From contig JAEMPJ010000020.1 in the NCBI GenBank assembly GCA_022759365.1, positions 1-51,036 on the forward strand: 51,036 nucleotides of DNA, read 5' to 3'. Source of the DNA: Thermogladius sp. Its GTDB lineage: Archaea > Thermoproteota > Thermoprotei_A > Sulfolobales > Desulfurococcaceae. The notes beneath the pieces are model-generated. The model saw only the letters and a program-made list of their open reading frames with translations, was not told the DNA's origin and ran no database searches. Positions 1 through 8,899 of this stretch are shown here, piece by piece; the stretch's first letter is position 1; the number at the start of each line of letters is the position of its first letter. A program made the position numbers and the translations under genes.

Positions 1-26
1 AATCGGTTTTAAATCGGTTGATTAAA

Positions 27-956
27 CTAGGCTGTACCCTTCTCCCATATGAAGTCTACTACCTCCTCGTGGCTTGGGGCCTCATGCGAGCCGAGCCTCG
101 TGATCTTCAAAGCTGCCACGGCATTCGCGTAGGATAAGGCTTTCCGGGGGCTGTAGCCTCTCAGGAGGCCGGCTATGAAGCCGGCAGCGAACGCGTCTCC
201 CGCCCCAGTCGTGTCAACCACCTCACCCACATTGTACGCCGGCAACTCCTCCTCGAAGCCCTTGCTCTTCAAGTAAGCCCCTTTCTCACCTCTCTTCACA
301 ACAGCCATCTCAGCGCCTGCTTCGAGAACCTTCTGAGCGGCCTGCTTGTAATCGCTCAGCCCAGTCATGTTACGGTACTCCTGCTCGTTGGCCAGCACCA
401 CGTTAACCCTCCCCACGATCTTCTCTAGTTCGGCCCAAGGCCTCCTCGACAGTAACCTACCTGGATCCCAGGATGTTGAAACCTTGTGTTTCTCAGCTAA
501 CTCTAGAACCCTGAGCGTGGTCTCGGGGTTCAAGCTGGCTATGTGAACCCATTTACTCCGGGATATAACGTACTCGCTTACCTCCGCGGGGGATAGCTCT
601 TCAGCTACACCTTTATAGCCGTACATGACTATCTCGCCGCGCGAGTTTATTACAACTATCGTCACACCTGTGGGAGACAAACCTATTCTAAGCCCACTGA
701 TGTCCACGCCTTCCCGGAGGAGCTCGTCTACTATCAGCCTCCCGAAATTGTCGAAGCCGATCTTCGCTATTATAGAGGTCTTCAACCCAAGCCTCTTCCC
801 AGCTATAGACACGTTGACAGCCGAGCCCCCAGCGCCCCACGTCTGTTTTTCCACGTCCGACTCCTGGTCTGGTTGGGGGAAGTCTTTTACGACAAGCCTT
901 ATATCGACGAGGGCGTGACCCACAGCGACTAGGTCGAAGCTCTTCTCACCGGCCAA
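27..956 (-). CDS. PfkB-family carbohydrate kinase (possible ATP-dependent phosphofructokinase)
   Basis: This 309-residue protein has the full ribokinase/PfkB fold. The N-terminal sugar-binding strand reads FDLVAVGHALVDIRL, the NxxE-type motif appears in LANEQEY, and the C-terminal ATP/anion-hole signature is DTTGAGDAFAAGF with its catalytic Asp. Such kinases transfer phosphate from ATP to a sugar or nucleoside in the cytoplasm. The TTG start lies one base after the stop of the upstream FBP aldolase gene, so the two are surely cotranscribed. In Desulfurococcales the glycolytic phosphofructokinase is a PfkB-type enzyme, so the pairing suggests a fructose-6-phosphate kinase. Sequence alone cannot exclude ribokinase, nucleoside kinase or another sugar specificity. 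Confidence 0.9.
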   Translation of the reverse strand: MAGEKSFDLVAVGHALVDIRLVVKDFPQPDQESDVEKQTWGAGGSAVNVSIAGKRLGLKTSIIAKIGFDNFGRLIVDELLREGVDISGLRIGLSPTGVTIVVINSRGEIVMYGYKGVAEELSPAEVSEYVISRSKWVHIASLNPETTLRVLELAEKHKVSTSWDPGRLLSRRPWAELEKIVGRVNVVLANEQEYRNMTGLSDYKQAAQKVLEAGAEMAVVKRGEKGAYLKSKGFEEELPAYNVGEVVDTTGAGDAFAAGFIAGLLRGYSPRKALSYANAVAALKITRLGSHEAPSHEEVVDFIWEKGTA

Positions 957-957
957 C

Positions 958-1770
958 CTACTTCACCAGCTGGTAAGCCTCCTCCGCCGTCTTACCCTCG
1001 TGGACGATAGCGGAGATCGCCTTAACAGCCTTCTCAGGATTAGGGTGCCTGAACACGTTCCTCCCAACCACCACACCGCTCCCCCCAGCCCTCATGACGT
1101 TCTCCACGTCCCGCAGGAACTCCAGGAAGTTCTCTCTCGGAGGGCCCCCGCTCATTAGAACCGGGATGCCTGAAGCAACCTTAACGACCTCTCTAAACGA
1201 CTCCTCGCTACCAGTGTAGTATGTCTTGATGAGGTCTGCCCCGCTTTCAACCGCGGCTCTCACACCGTACCTCACGACCTCGACGTCGTAGATGTTCTTT
1301 ATGCTGGGGCCTCTTGGGTAGGCTAGCTGGAGGCATGGAATCCCGTATAAGTCTGCTTTCCCCTTTATGCTAAACCATTTCTCCAGCATTTGATCCTCGA
1401 ACTGGCTCCCCCAGTAGACTGTTGCGGCCACAGCGTCGGCCCCGAGGCTCACAGCCTCCTCGAACAAGCCGAAGGTGCTCTGCCGCAACCTCTCGTCAGG
1501 CGGCCTTAGATTCGTCTTACTGGTCAGCTTAACAATCAAGCTTGTCCTACCAGCCCAGGCATCTCTGGTCTGATAAGCCATAGCGGGAAGCATCATTATC
1601 GCGTCCACACCGCCCTCCACAACTCTGGAGATGATCTTACGGGGATCCAGGAACTCACGCGGGAAATCGGATGGCCCGTGCTCCACCCCGTGGTCGAACG
1701 CGAATACCACGGCCCTACCCTGCTTCAGTATTCTCGAGAGCCTTATCTTTTTCCCAACAGCAGAGTACGT
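958..1770 (-). CDS. fba: Archaeal class I fructose-bisphosphate aldolase (DhnA family), probable ACG start
   Basis: The enzyme cleaves fructose 1,6-bisphosphate to DHAP and glyceraldehyde 3-phosphate through a Schiff base. Visible motifs are FAFDHGVEHG near the N-terminus, the Schiff-base lysine in GADLIKTYYTG, and the phosphate-binding SGG and VGRNVF segments. The ORF track starts at a GTG (1710) that removes the conserved stretch GKKIRLSRILKQGRA, which is encoded in frame directly upstream. Between that stretch and the upstream stop there is no ATG, GTG or TTG. The best initiation point is ACG at 1768-1770, which follows a GGTGA ribosome site by about four bases and gives 270 residues, a normal family length. 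It is the first gene of an operon with the PfkB kinase. The start call is inference; a sequencing error of ATG to ACG is possible. Confidence 0.88.
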   Translation of the reverse strand, partial: TYSAVGKKIRLSRILKQGRAVVFAFDHGVEHGPSDFPREFLDPRKIISRVVEGGVDAIMMLPAMAYQTRDAWAGRTSLIVKLTSKTNLRPPDERLRQSTFGLFEEAVSLGADAVAATVYWGSQFEDQMLEKWFSIKGKADLYGIPCLQLAYPRGPSIKNIYDVEVVRYGVRAAVESGADLIKTYYTGSEESFREVVKVASGIPVLMSGGPPRENFLEFLRDVENVMRAGGSGVVVGRNVFRHPNPEKAVKAISAIVHEGKTAEEAYQLVK

Positions 1771-1916
1771 GATCTCACCTAAATCAAGCTATACTTTGGA
1801 AAAGGGAGATAAGTATTGCCTAAAAAGACTTACAAACAGTTTAAGCCTCCTAAACGTTTGTTGAATACCTATAGAAATCGAGGATCCCTGGGAGAGCAAA
1901 CTAGTTGAGGGGACGC

Positions 1917-2612
1917 TTATAGAAGAGTGAAAAATAAGATGAACAGCGTAGCAACGCCTGCTATGAGTAGATTATCGTCGATATAGGGCGGGAACTCAAA
2001 ATGTTCTGCAATCGAGGCTAGAACACCCACAACTATACCCTGAACACCCATGTAAATATAACCGATAAGAGTCGTGACAGCCAGCATGCCTATATTGCCG
2101 ACCCATGATTTTGTCCTCACACCGTACAGCGCGTTCCTTATAATCCCTGTCACGGCGTCACCGAAGGATATGAATAAGCCCGGCACAACTGCGTAGAAAG
2201 GGTTGGATGTGGCAAGCCACACCACTAACAGGGAGACCCCCCAGGCTAGGCAGAAATTCACCTCGTAAATGTTCTCGCTTGTCTGGAACCAGTCGAGCAA
2301 TTGTTTTCTCCTATGGTTCAGATACAGAGTTGCCGCCAGTATTAGAGCGAAGACGAACGGGATTAAAGGAGAGGTGAAAATATACGGGGTTAGGATAGCT
2401 GTCACACCCCCCGCTAACATGTGGATTATCTTCCTATTGTAGTAAACAGCTACATTCCTCTTAACGCCTCTCTTCACGAGGTATCTGTAGAAAACTCTAG
2501 TTAAGCCCAGGCTCCCTATCACATTCGCTAAGAGTAGAGCCGCGTAGGCTAGTTCATTAACCGGGTTTTTAGGGGTTAGCTCGCTCAGCAAATCCGGGTT
2601 CATCGGGGACAC
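1917..2612 (-). CDS. Dolichol/phytol kinase-like membrane protein
   Basis: The protein has 231 residues and about seven hydrophobic segments. It carries motifs of the polyprenol (dolichol/phytol) kinase and CDP-diglyceride synthetase-like superfamily: RKIIHMLAGG after the first helix, SFGDAVTGIIRN in the middle, a K-S-W-x-G element soon after, and DDNLLI near the C-terminus. Members phosphorylate long-chain isoprenoid alcohols at the membrane using CTP, which in archaea would serve lipid salvage or glycan carrier recycling. The substrate here is unknown. The track start is GTG at 2612; an ATG three codons later (2603) is an equally good choice. A TATA-like AAAAAATATAAGC lies about 60 bases upstream on the minus strand. 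Confidence 0.72.
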   Translation of the reverse strand: MSPMNPDLLSELTPKNPVNELAYAALLLANVIGSLGLTRVFYRYLVKRGVKRNVAVYYNRKIIHMLAGGVTAILTPYIFTSPLIPFVFALILAATLYLNHRRKQLLDWFQTSENIYEVNFCLAWGVSLLVVWLATSNPFYAVVPGLFISFGDAVTGIIRNALYGVRTKSWVGNIGMLAVTTLIGYIYMGVQGIVVGVLASIAEHFEFPPYIDDNLLIAGVATLFILFFTLL

Positions 2613-2737
2613 CGGCTTTAAGCATGTTGCTATAGGTTGGTTCTACTACGCCGCGGCTTATATTTTTTGCTAGGTCAGGCAGTAATGGGAATACCGTTTA
2701 TTAGTTTCCAGCCACTTTAAGACAGTCAGGTGGGAGC

Positions 2738-4684
2738 GTGTTTAGACAGGCTCTCCTAGTATTCCTACTTGCCATGGCTTTAACTCTACCTTTATTCCAA
2801 GGCGAAACCTTCAATTACACATATGTGAAAACTATTGTTATACATGCTCCCGCTGTTTCCTCCAGCGGTGGAGGCGTGTTAACCAACATCACCCTCACGA
2901 TCGCGTACCCTGGGATAGGGCGAGTATACTTCTCAGCCCTCCCTCTCACAGAGCTCGACACGCAGGCAGCCGCGAGGGTTGCCGCGTGGGTTGCCGCTAG
3001 CTTAAGTGGCGTGAACTTCTACGACTACGACTACTTCGTGTCAATGGAGGCCAGCGCCCCTGTTGTCGGGGGGCCTAGCGCGAGCGGGTTGATGACCGTG
3101 GGGTTCCTGAGCCTGTTCTTCAACACTAGCCTGAAGGCCTATGCCACGATGACCGGGATGATCAACCCGGATGGGTCTATAGGCCCTGTCGGGGGTATTA
3201 AGGAGAAGCTGGACGCGGCTAGGAGCATGGGCTTCACGCTGTTCCTAATACCCTACGGCCAGAGGTACTACACGTACCCAATTGTCAACGAGACTGTGAC
3301 ACCGTTCGGTATTATAAGACGCGTAACATACGCCACAGTCGACTTGGTAGAGTACGGTAGGAAAATAGGGGTTGACGTAATCGAGGTGAAGACAGCCAGA
3401 GAGGCATTCCAGTACTTGACGGGCTACTCTATAGCCTGCCCTCCACCCAGCAGGATTATCCTCCCCGAGGGCGTTGTCGATCTGGTGGACAATATCACGC
3501 TCAAAATATTGAATGAGACAAATAGGAGTATTGATGAAGCACAGAGGAGCCTCCAGTACATCTCGGGGAATACTCTCTACTATAATTACGTCACGCAAGT
3601 CTTATCTGATGCGAGGGCTTACTCCAATAATGCCACCCACTACCTTGGGCTGGGGCTAGATATAATAGCTAACTCGTATGCCTTCAGATCGCTCGTATAC
3701 TCCACCTACTCCCTCTGGTTGACGAGAGTACTTTCGGGTAGAACTAGCTTGGATGATGTTGCGAGAGAGGTGAATAACACGGTCAACTCAGCTGGCAATC
3801 TCTTCGCAGGGGTCGACCCGTTTAAGCAATCGTATTTCAGCCTTGAAGCCTACATCGATAATCTGGCCTCGTACTACGACTCGCTAATACTGTTTTACAC
3901 AGCCCTCAACTCAACGAGCCTTACAAGCCAGCTTAGCACTCTAGCATACTCGTATGTTGAAGCGAGGTTCCTGCCCGACTGGATGGAGCTGGTATCGATA
4001 GTTTCAGGCGGCCCGCCGGTCAACGAAAGCGTCGTCGGAAAACAGGCTTTAACCTTGTACAGCCTGGCCTCGACTACTGTACCATACGCTGAGACGCTGG
4101 CCAGCGAGACTGGTTCAAGCGTCGAAAGCCTGACGCTTGCTGGAGACTACTATTCGGCTGCCCAACAAGCCCTGAACCTCAACGACACCCTAGCCCTAAT
4201 AGGTTTAAGCATATATGCCTCAGCCTACTCGAGCCTAGCATTACACCAAATGTTCTCGCAGGGCCAAGCTATTACTCCGGATCTAGTTGAGACGATTGGA
4301 GGAGAGGCTTACTGCCTCCTCTCAAGAACCAACTTTTCCTCCATAATGGCGCAGATATACTACGAGTACGGTCTCGAAGCCTTAAACGCCTCATCGCTGG
4401 ACGAGGCCCTAGCCGCATTCTCCATGTCCATACTGTACTCCCAGGCCGTCCAGCAAACAGGTGTATCCATCCCAAGCGAGATAACCCCCTTCACCCAGAC
4501 ACCTCCACCAACCACCCTGACATCCACTGCCACTACATCGACCCCTCAACCTAGCCCGGAGACCTCCACCTCAACGACACCTGGAAAACCCGTTGCGACA
4601 GCGCTGATAATTAGCTTGATCGCGTTAATATCCCTCGTCATAGGCATTTTACTCTTGTTAAGGGGCTCGAGGTCTACTAGATGA
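2738..4684 (+). CDS. Secreted, membrane-anchored Lon-like (S16) serine protease
   Basis: This 648-residue protein begins with a signal peptide (hydrophobic to about residue 20) and then carries a Lon-type proteolytic domain without an AAA+ ATPase part. The catalytic Ser is in GGPSASG (about S114) and the Lys in GGIKEKLDAA (about K155), the usual Ser-Lys dyad spacing. A long helical region rich in N-x-S/T sequons follows, then a Thr/Pro/Ser-rich stalk (about 583-615), and a C-terminal transmembrane helix with a basic RGSRSTR tail. The domain should therefore face the outside of the cell. The GTG start follows AGGTGGGA by three bases. The gene overlaps the next gene by four bases (ATGA), showing cotranscription. 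The substrate is not known. Confidence 0.85.
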   Translation: MFRQALLVFLLAMALTLPLFQGETFNYTYVKTIVIHAPAVSSSGGGVLTNITLTIAYPGIGRVYFSALPLTELDTQAAARVAAWVAASLSGVNFYDYDYFVSMEASAPVVGGPSASGLMTVGFLSLFFNTSLKAYATMTGMINPDGSIGPVGGIKEKLDAARSMGFTLFLIPYGQRYYTYPIVNETVTPFGIIRRVTYATVDLVEYGRKIGVDVIEVKTAREAFQYLTGYSIACPPPSRIILPEGVVDLVDNITLKILNETNRSIDEAQRSLQYISGNTLYYNYVTQVLSDARAYSNNATHYLGLGLDIIANSYAFRSLVYSTYSLWLTRVLSGRTSLDDVAREVNNTVNSAGNLFAGVDPFKQSYFSLEAYIDNLASYYDSLILFYTALNSTSLTSQLSTLAYSYVEARFLPDWMELVSIVSGGPPVNESVVGKQALTLYSLASTTVPYAETLASETGSSVESLTLAGDYYSAAQQALNLNDTLALIGLSIYASAYSSLALHQMFSQGQAITPDLVETIGGEAYCLLSRTNFSSIMAQIYYEYGLEALNASSLDEALAAFSMSILYSQAVQQTGVSIPSEITPFTQTPPPTTLTSTATTSTPQPSPETSTSTTPGKPVATALIISLIALISLVIGILLLLRGSRSTR

Positions 4685-5244
4685 GCAAACCCTCACATGT
4701 AGATCTGGCTAACTCAAAATATCTCTTTAGGGCAAGCATCCTGTTCACCATAGGATTACCAGTGTGGGTTGCTGGCGTCTTACTCTCTTTGACGTCCGCC
4801 ATACCAATACTACTCTATGCTCTGAGGCTTCTCCCGGGCATAAGCTCGCTGAAATATGCTCCAGGGCTACTATTGTTGGAAGCAGGCTCCGCGATACAGC
4901 TAGGGGGACTCATCTACTTGTGGAGGTATATGACAGCGGCCTCCAGCACGGACATCATCTTGAGATCCCTTAGAAATATAGTTGGCGTAGGGTTCGCTGG
5001 CGGCCTTCTCACATCAATACTCGTGGTTTCTCTACCCATAGCTATAATACTCTTCAGCGTGGGCTATATCGGGCTGGGGGCTTTCCTCCTTAGGGAATAC
5101 AAGACCACTAAAAGACCCGAGCTCTATGGTGCCTCGATAATATTCCCCCTGAGTGTCGCGACTCTGTTTACCCTGAGTATCGTGGGCTGGATACTACTGC
5201 TATCGATCCCGGCGGCGGAGAGCACGCGTGAAGAAACACCTTAA
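4681..5244 (+). CDS. Small polytopic membrane protein, unknown function
   Basis: I do not recognise this 187-residue protein. It has about five hydrophobic segments (near residues 17-45, 58-80, 95-120, 122-135 and 150-172) and a short charged C-terminus. The ATG overlaps the stop of the Lon-like protease gene (ATGA), so the two are translationally coupled. HtpX follows 46 bases later with its own ribosome site. Its position between two membrane proteases suggests a role beside them, for example as an accessory or substrate-delivery factor, but this rests only on gene order. Confidence 0.8.
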   Translation: MSKPSHVDLANSKYLFRASILFTIGLPVWVAGVLLSLTSAIPILLYALRLLPGISSLKYAPGLLLLEAGSAIQLGGLIYLWRYMTAASSTDIILRSLRNIVGVGFAGGLLTSILVVSLPIAIILFSVGYIGLGAFLLREYKTTKRPELYGASIIFPLSVATLFTLSIVGWILLLSIPAAESTREETP

Positions 5245-5290
5245 ACAAGTTTAAACCCCTTAAATCACATCACTCAAGCCTGGTGATAGA

Positions 5291-6442
5291 ATGATCTTCT
5301 ACGGACCCTGGTGGTTTAACCCTGTCGCAATGGCGTCTATAATTATAGCTTACATCATAGGCATGGTCGTCATGATCCTCGGGGCCTACTTGATAGCCCC
5401 CAGAGTAGCGAGGAGGATAAGTGGCAGGGTGTCGCTGAGGTTATCGATGATCATACTCGGCGCGGTGATACTGGTGGGAGGGCTCGCAGCACTCCTACTC
5501 CTCGCGGGTTTAACCCTAGCCGCGCTCGGGGTTGAGGGGGACGCGCTGACAGGCTTGTTCGTTGTGCTCAGCGTCCTACTCCTCGTCCTGATACTGAACG
5601 GTATAACATACCTCATCTCGCCGTGGATGATAAACCTCATGTACAGAGCTCGCAGAGACGAGGATCTACAGAGGATCGTCGACGAGGTCGCCTACCAAGC
5701 TGGGTTTAAAAAGCCCCCTAGAGCCGTTGTCGTCGAGGGGCCCCCGAACGCGTTCGCCTACGGCAACTTCCTAGCTGGTAGATGGGTTGCTGTTTCAAGC
5801 GAGATGATCAGGATCACGAGCGAAAACGAGTTGAAGGCTGTGATCGGGCACGAGCTAGGCCACCACAAGCACGGGGACAACGCGATCATGCTGTTCATGG
5901 GCCTGATACCAAGCACCCTCTACTACTTCGGGCTAATGCTCATACAAGCCAGCTTCTACTACTCTGGCATGTCTTCCAGGAGGGACAGGAGTAGCGGGGG
6001 GATAGTCTTCCTGGCGGCTGGTGTAGTCGCGATCGTACTGAGCTTCCTGCTACAAATACTCGTACTAGCGTTCAGCAGGTTGAGGGAGTACTACGCGGAC
6101 GCCCACGGGGCTAAAGTAGCTGGGGCTAGGAATATGCAGAGAGCCCTAGCCAAACTACACGTCTACTACAACTTCAACAGGTATGCGAAAAGCGCTTTAA
6201 GCGACAGCAAGCTGAAGGCGTTGTTCATATACGCTTTCACCGAGGCTTTCGCAAACCCCTACTACCCAGCATACCTCCCGAGGCCGCCGGCCGATATAAG
6301 GGACATAGATATCGACGATGTTATCGAGGAGTTGAGGAGAACCAGTACAAGTAGCCCAGAAGAATTCTTCAGCACTCACCCGCCTATCCCGAAGAGGATT
6401 AGGTTCCTAGATGAGATCGAGGCTAAGCCCATTAAAGCCTAG
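5291..6442 (+). CDS. htpX: HtpX-like M48 zinc metalloprotease
   Basis: This is an integral membrane metalloprotease of the HtpX/M48B family, expected to degrade misfolded membrane proteins. Residues 10-115 contain three or four hydrophobic helices. The zinc site is HELGH at residues 187-191, followed by another hydrophobic pair and the third ligand in REYYADAHG (E266). Length (383) is somewhat above bacterial HtpX (about 290) because of the longer N-terminal membrane part and a C-terminal tail ending after THPPIPKRI, a typical M48 closing motif. The ATG follows GGTGATAG. It lies downstream of the Lon-like protease and the small membrane protein and is probably coexpressed with them. Confidence 0.92.
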   Translation: MIFYGPWWFNPVAMASIIIAYIIGMVVMILGAYLIAPRVARRISGRVSLRLSMIILGAVILVGGLAALLLLAGLTLAALGVEGDALTGLFVVLSVLLLVLILNGITYLISPWMINLMYRARRDEDLQRIVDEVAYQAGFKKPPRAVVVEGPPNAFAYGNFLAGRWVAVSSEMIRITSENELKAVIGHELGHHKHGDNAIMLFMGLIPSTLYYFGLMLIQASFYYSGMSSRRDRSSGGIVFLAAGVVAIVLSFLLQILVLAFSRLREYYADAHGAKVAGARNMQRALAKLHVYYNFNRYAKSALSDSKLKALFIYAFTEAFANPYYPAYLPRPPADIRDIDIDDVIEELRRTSTSSPEEFFSTHPPIPKRIRFLDEIEAKPIKA

Positions 6443-6472
6443 AGGTCAGTGTGAGCTTAGGGTCTTCATCTC

Positions 6473-6477
6473 TTTTT
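6473..6477 (+). terminator. T-run terminator after htpX
   Basis: The sequence CTCTTTTTAG lies about 30 bases after the htpX stop in a convergent gap. Archaeal RNA polymerase terminates at short T-runs, so this is a plausible end for the 2738-6442 operon. Confidence 0.4.
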
Positions 6478-6532
6478 AGACTCCGAAGCTGCCCACTTCA
6501 TCATTCGTTGAAAAACATGGTTTACCAGGATA

Positions 6533-7117
6533 TTAACCCTCCTCTTCCTCCCTCCTCGGCCCTATAATACACTCCAACCTGGTGAGCTCTTCAGCTATCT
6601 TTTTAACAGCCTCTTCTACCTCTCTCTCCTCCTTCGCACCCGTTATCACCATTTTACCACTGCTGAAGATGAGTAGAACGACGCGTGGATCTCTCATCCT
6701 GTGTATTAAGCCCGGGAACTGCTCGGGCTCGTACATGCTGTCTTCAAGCATGTAGGCTGCTTTCTCGAGGTTTACTAGAGCCCCGATATCCCCGCTGGCC
6801 ACAATATTCTGTATCTGGATCCTTGGCTTACCCGAGATTTTTATACCATGTCTCGCCAGTATCCTTATCATCCTTTTAACCACCTCTATGAGCTCGTTAG
6901 TGCTCTTAGTACCGGTGACCACCATTTTACCAGACCTGAATATCAATGCTGTAGCCTTCGGCTTGTCGAGCCTGAATATGAGCCCCGGGAATTGGTCTGG
7001 CCTAAACGTTATATTCGGTATCCTTGACTCGAGTAGGTCTAGGTCTATCCCGTGCTCTAGGATAACTGTGGCAACAATATTCTCTATCCTCGTTGTAGGC
7101 TTGACAACTGGCTCCAT
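6533..7117 (-). CDS. tbp: TATA-box-binding protein (TBP)
   Basis: TBP is the general transcription factor that recognises the TATA box and recruits TFB and RNA polymerase. The 194-residue protein contains the two direct repeats of the saddle fold: [10 protein letters not shown] ... [34 protein letters not shown] in the first half, and IQNIVASGD ... [33 protein letters not shown] in the second. A short acidic C-terminal tail (RREEEEG) is typical of archaeal TBPs. The ATG follows GGAAGGTG by about seven bases, and a consensus TATA box lies 40 bases upstream. It is separated from the upstream DUF2070 gene by 95 bases. Confidence 0.98.
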   Translation of the reverse strand: MEPVVKPTTRIENIVATVILEHGIDLDLLESRIPNITFRPDQFPGLIFRLDKPKATALIFRSGKMVVTGTKSTNELIEVVKRMIRILARHGIKISGKPRIQIQNIVASGDIGALVNLEKAAYMLEDSMYEPEQFPGLIHRMRDPRVVLLIFSSGKMVITGAKEEREVEEAVKKIAEELTRLECIIGPRREEEEG

Positions 7118-7156
7118 TAAATAGCACCTTCCACGAAAAATATCTATTGGGGAAGG

Positions 7157-7163
7157 TATATAA
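7157..7163 (-). promoter_or_regulatory. TATA box of tbp
   Basis: On the minus strand the sequence GCTTATATACC is a near-ideal archaeal TATA box. Its centre lies about 43 bases before the tbp ATG, which predicts a leader of about 16 bases carrying the GGAAGGTG ribosome site. Confidence 0.7.
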
Positions 7164-7212
7164 GCATGTTAAATACCTCTGGAACAAGGCAATAGTTCTA
7201 CGCCTAACCAGG

Positions 7213-8889
7213 TTATGCTACTGGCAGAGTCAACAGTAGTCTCGCTAGGATGGGGGATACGAGGAAAACATACGCAATCAAGAGAAGAGTTGTCTCGAGA
7301 TAGCTCTTCTTAAGGAGGTATTCTAGCTCGTAGGCCACATTGTTAAGTAGCTTGAGCTTAAGCCTGAAAGTAGTTAAGCGTAGACCCCTAGAGTATGGTT
7401 TTTCAATCAACCTCTTTAAACCCTCCTTTAAAGATGATAAAGCCTCCTCTGTTATGTGGACTGGTACATACGTTATATGGGCTCTAACACCCGTTTCAAT
7501 GTGTTCGTCGTTTGTTAAAACCTCTATCAAACCGTTGAACTCCCCGGATAGCGCTTTAATCACCTCGTCTCTTGAGCCAGGGGCCATATTATTACCGCGG
7601 AAGAAGACTAGTAGGACAGGGCTTCTCCCATCCTCGCCCTTAAACTCGACTAGTCTAGCAACACCATTTACAACTCCCGGCGAATCAACCTTAATCGTAA
7701 GCGATCTCACGAGGACAGGGGTGGGGTTGCTCCGTTTAACTATCGCCGCCTCCTCTACCGCCCTCGTTAAAGCCTCATCTAAACCTTTGGTATCAGGGGG
7801 CCCGGGCCTCTCCCAGTTATGTGTTTCAACAAGAAGTAGCTTGGAACCAAGCTTCTCTAGCGCGATCCGAGAATACTTCAAGCTGAAAGAGTATGGAAGG
7901 TCGTCTATCCCCGACACCGGTCTTGAAACAAGGAGTAGAAGGAGTTTATCGAAAACCAGCCCTACCACCCTCCAATTGCTTGGACCGCTTACAGCGAAGG
8001 AGCCGTGGTACATGAGTTCCTCCCCCTCGCTAAGGGCACCGCTGATTATAAGCTGGGTCAACTTGGACGCCTCCCTCCCCGATACGACGTCCCTGTCGTG
8101 GCTTCCAAACCCGTGGAAAACAACAATGTTATATTTCCCCGCGAAAATCCTCTCGAGCTCCTCGGGTAGGAGGCTGCTCCCGACGTTCGAGAAGGGGCCG
8201 TAGTGGAGGCTCGTGTGGATTAAAATAGTTTCACCTGATTTCAAGACGGCTACCTCGACATCCCTCGGAGATCCCACCTCCTCGAAGAAAGTTTCAATAG
8301 ATTTATCTTTGTCGAGCCAGTTCTTCAAGAAGAGTGTCCCTATATCCCCCGCACCATACCCATCGATCCTCCTCCTGTTAATGATCTTGTAGATTATGAA
8401 ATCCGTGAGCGATATTAACACTGTCGCCAATAGAGCGTTCACTAATGTAACCTTCTTCAACCCGCCTACAAGCCATCCAATAGACAAGGGTAGAGTAGCC
8501 AACGCGATGGGCACACTATACCTCCAAAGCCTTGTCCCATCAAGGCCCAGTACAACAACTGAGATTAGAGATGCGGATGCCGCCACGGCTGCTACCCAGT
8601 CTCCTAGTAGTTTTGTGTATATCAAGACGTAGAGTAGGGCTGTTAGAGCCAACCCTAAAATCCTCTTAAACTTCCAGAAAACGGTTCCAGGAGTTAACCG
8701 TGAGTACACGTAGAGTACTATGACAGCACTAAAGAAGTAGAGAATGAAGGGTTTCGAGGCCTCGCCCATAAATAATACTATGAGGCAAAGTATCCCAATT
8801 ATGAACCCGGCCAATACCCTCCAGTGAGGTAGCGAGAAAAGGATAGCGTAATACTTACTCACCACAGATTTCGGCCTGTACAGCCTCAA
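7213..8889 (-). CDS. DUF2070-family membrane protein
   Basis: This 558-residue protein resembles the archaeal DUF2070 family, whose function is unknown. The N-terminal third (to about residue 175) holds six or seven hydrophobic helices. It is followed by a large soluble region with motifs such as HTSLHYGPFSNVGSSLLPEEL and VFHGFGSHDRDV, which look like metal- or nucleotide-handling loops, and a single C-terminal helix (about 530-552). It starts 10 bases after the stop of the upstream 189-residue membrane protein, so both form one operon driven from a TATA box near 9507. The soluble domain contains several conserved His and Asp residues that would merit structural comparison. Confidence 0.75.
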   Translation of the reverse strand: MRLYRPKSVVSKYYAILFSLPHWRVLAGFIIGILCLIVLFMGEASKPFILYFFSAVIVLYVYSRLTPGTVFWKFKRILGLALTALLYVLIYTKLLGDWVAAVAASASLISVVVLGLDGTRLWRYSVPIALATLPLSIGWLVGGLKKVTLVNALLATVLISLTDFIIYKIINRRRIDGYGAGDIGTLFLKNWLDKDKSIETFFEEVGSPRDVEVAVLKSGETILIHTSLHYGPFSNVGSSLLPEELERIFAGKYNIVVFHGFGSHDRDVVSGREASKLTQLIISGALSEGEELMYHGSFAVSGPSNWRVVGLVFDKLLLLLVSRPVSGIDDLPYSFSLKYSRIALEKLGSKLLLVETHNWERPGPPDTKGLDEALTRAVEEAAIVKRSNPTPVLVRSLTIKVDSPGVVNGVARLVEFKGEDGRSPVLLVFFRGNNMAPGSRDEVIKALSGEFNGLIEVLTNDEHIETGVRAHITYVPVHITEEALSSLKEGLKRLIEKPYSRGLRLTTFRLKLKLLNNVAYELEYLLKKSYLETTLLLIAYVFLVSPILARLLLTLPVA

Positions 8890-8899
8890 ACCCGTGACC

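Noticed and set aside
1-26. Direct repeat of AAATCGGTT at the left edge
   Set aside because: Two partial copies of nine bases at a window edge are too little to call a repeat element.
7340-8203. 287-residue plus-strand ORF antisense to the DUF2070 gene
   Set aside because: It is Ser/Thr/Leu-rich, typical of the shadow frame of a real gene, with no domain or ribosome site.
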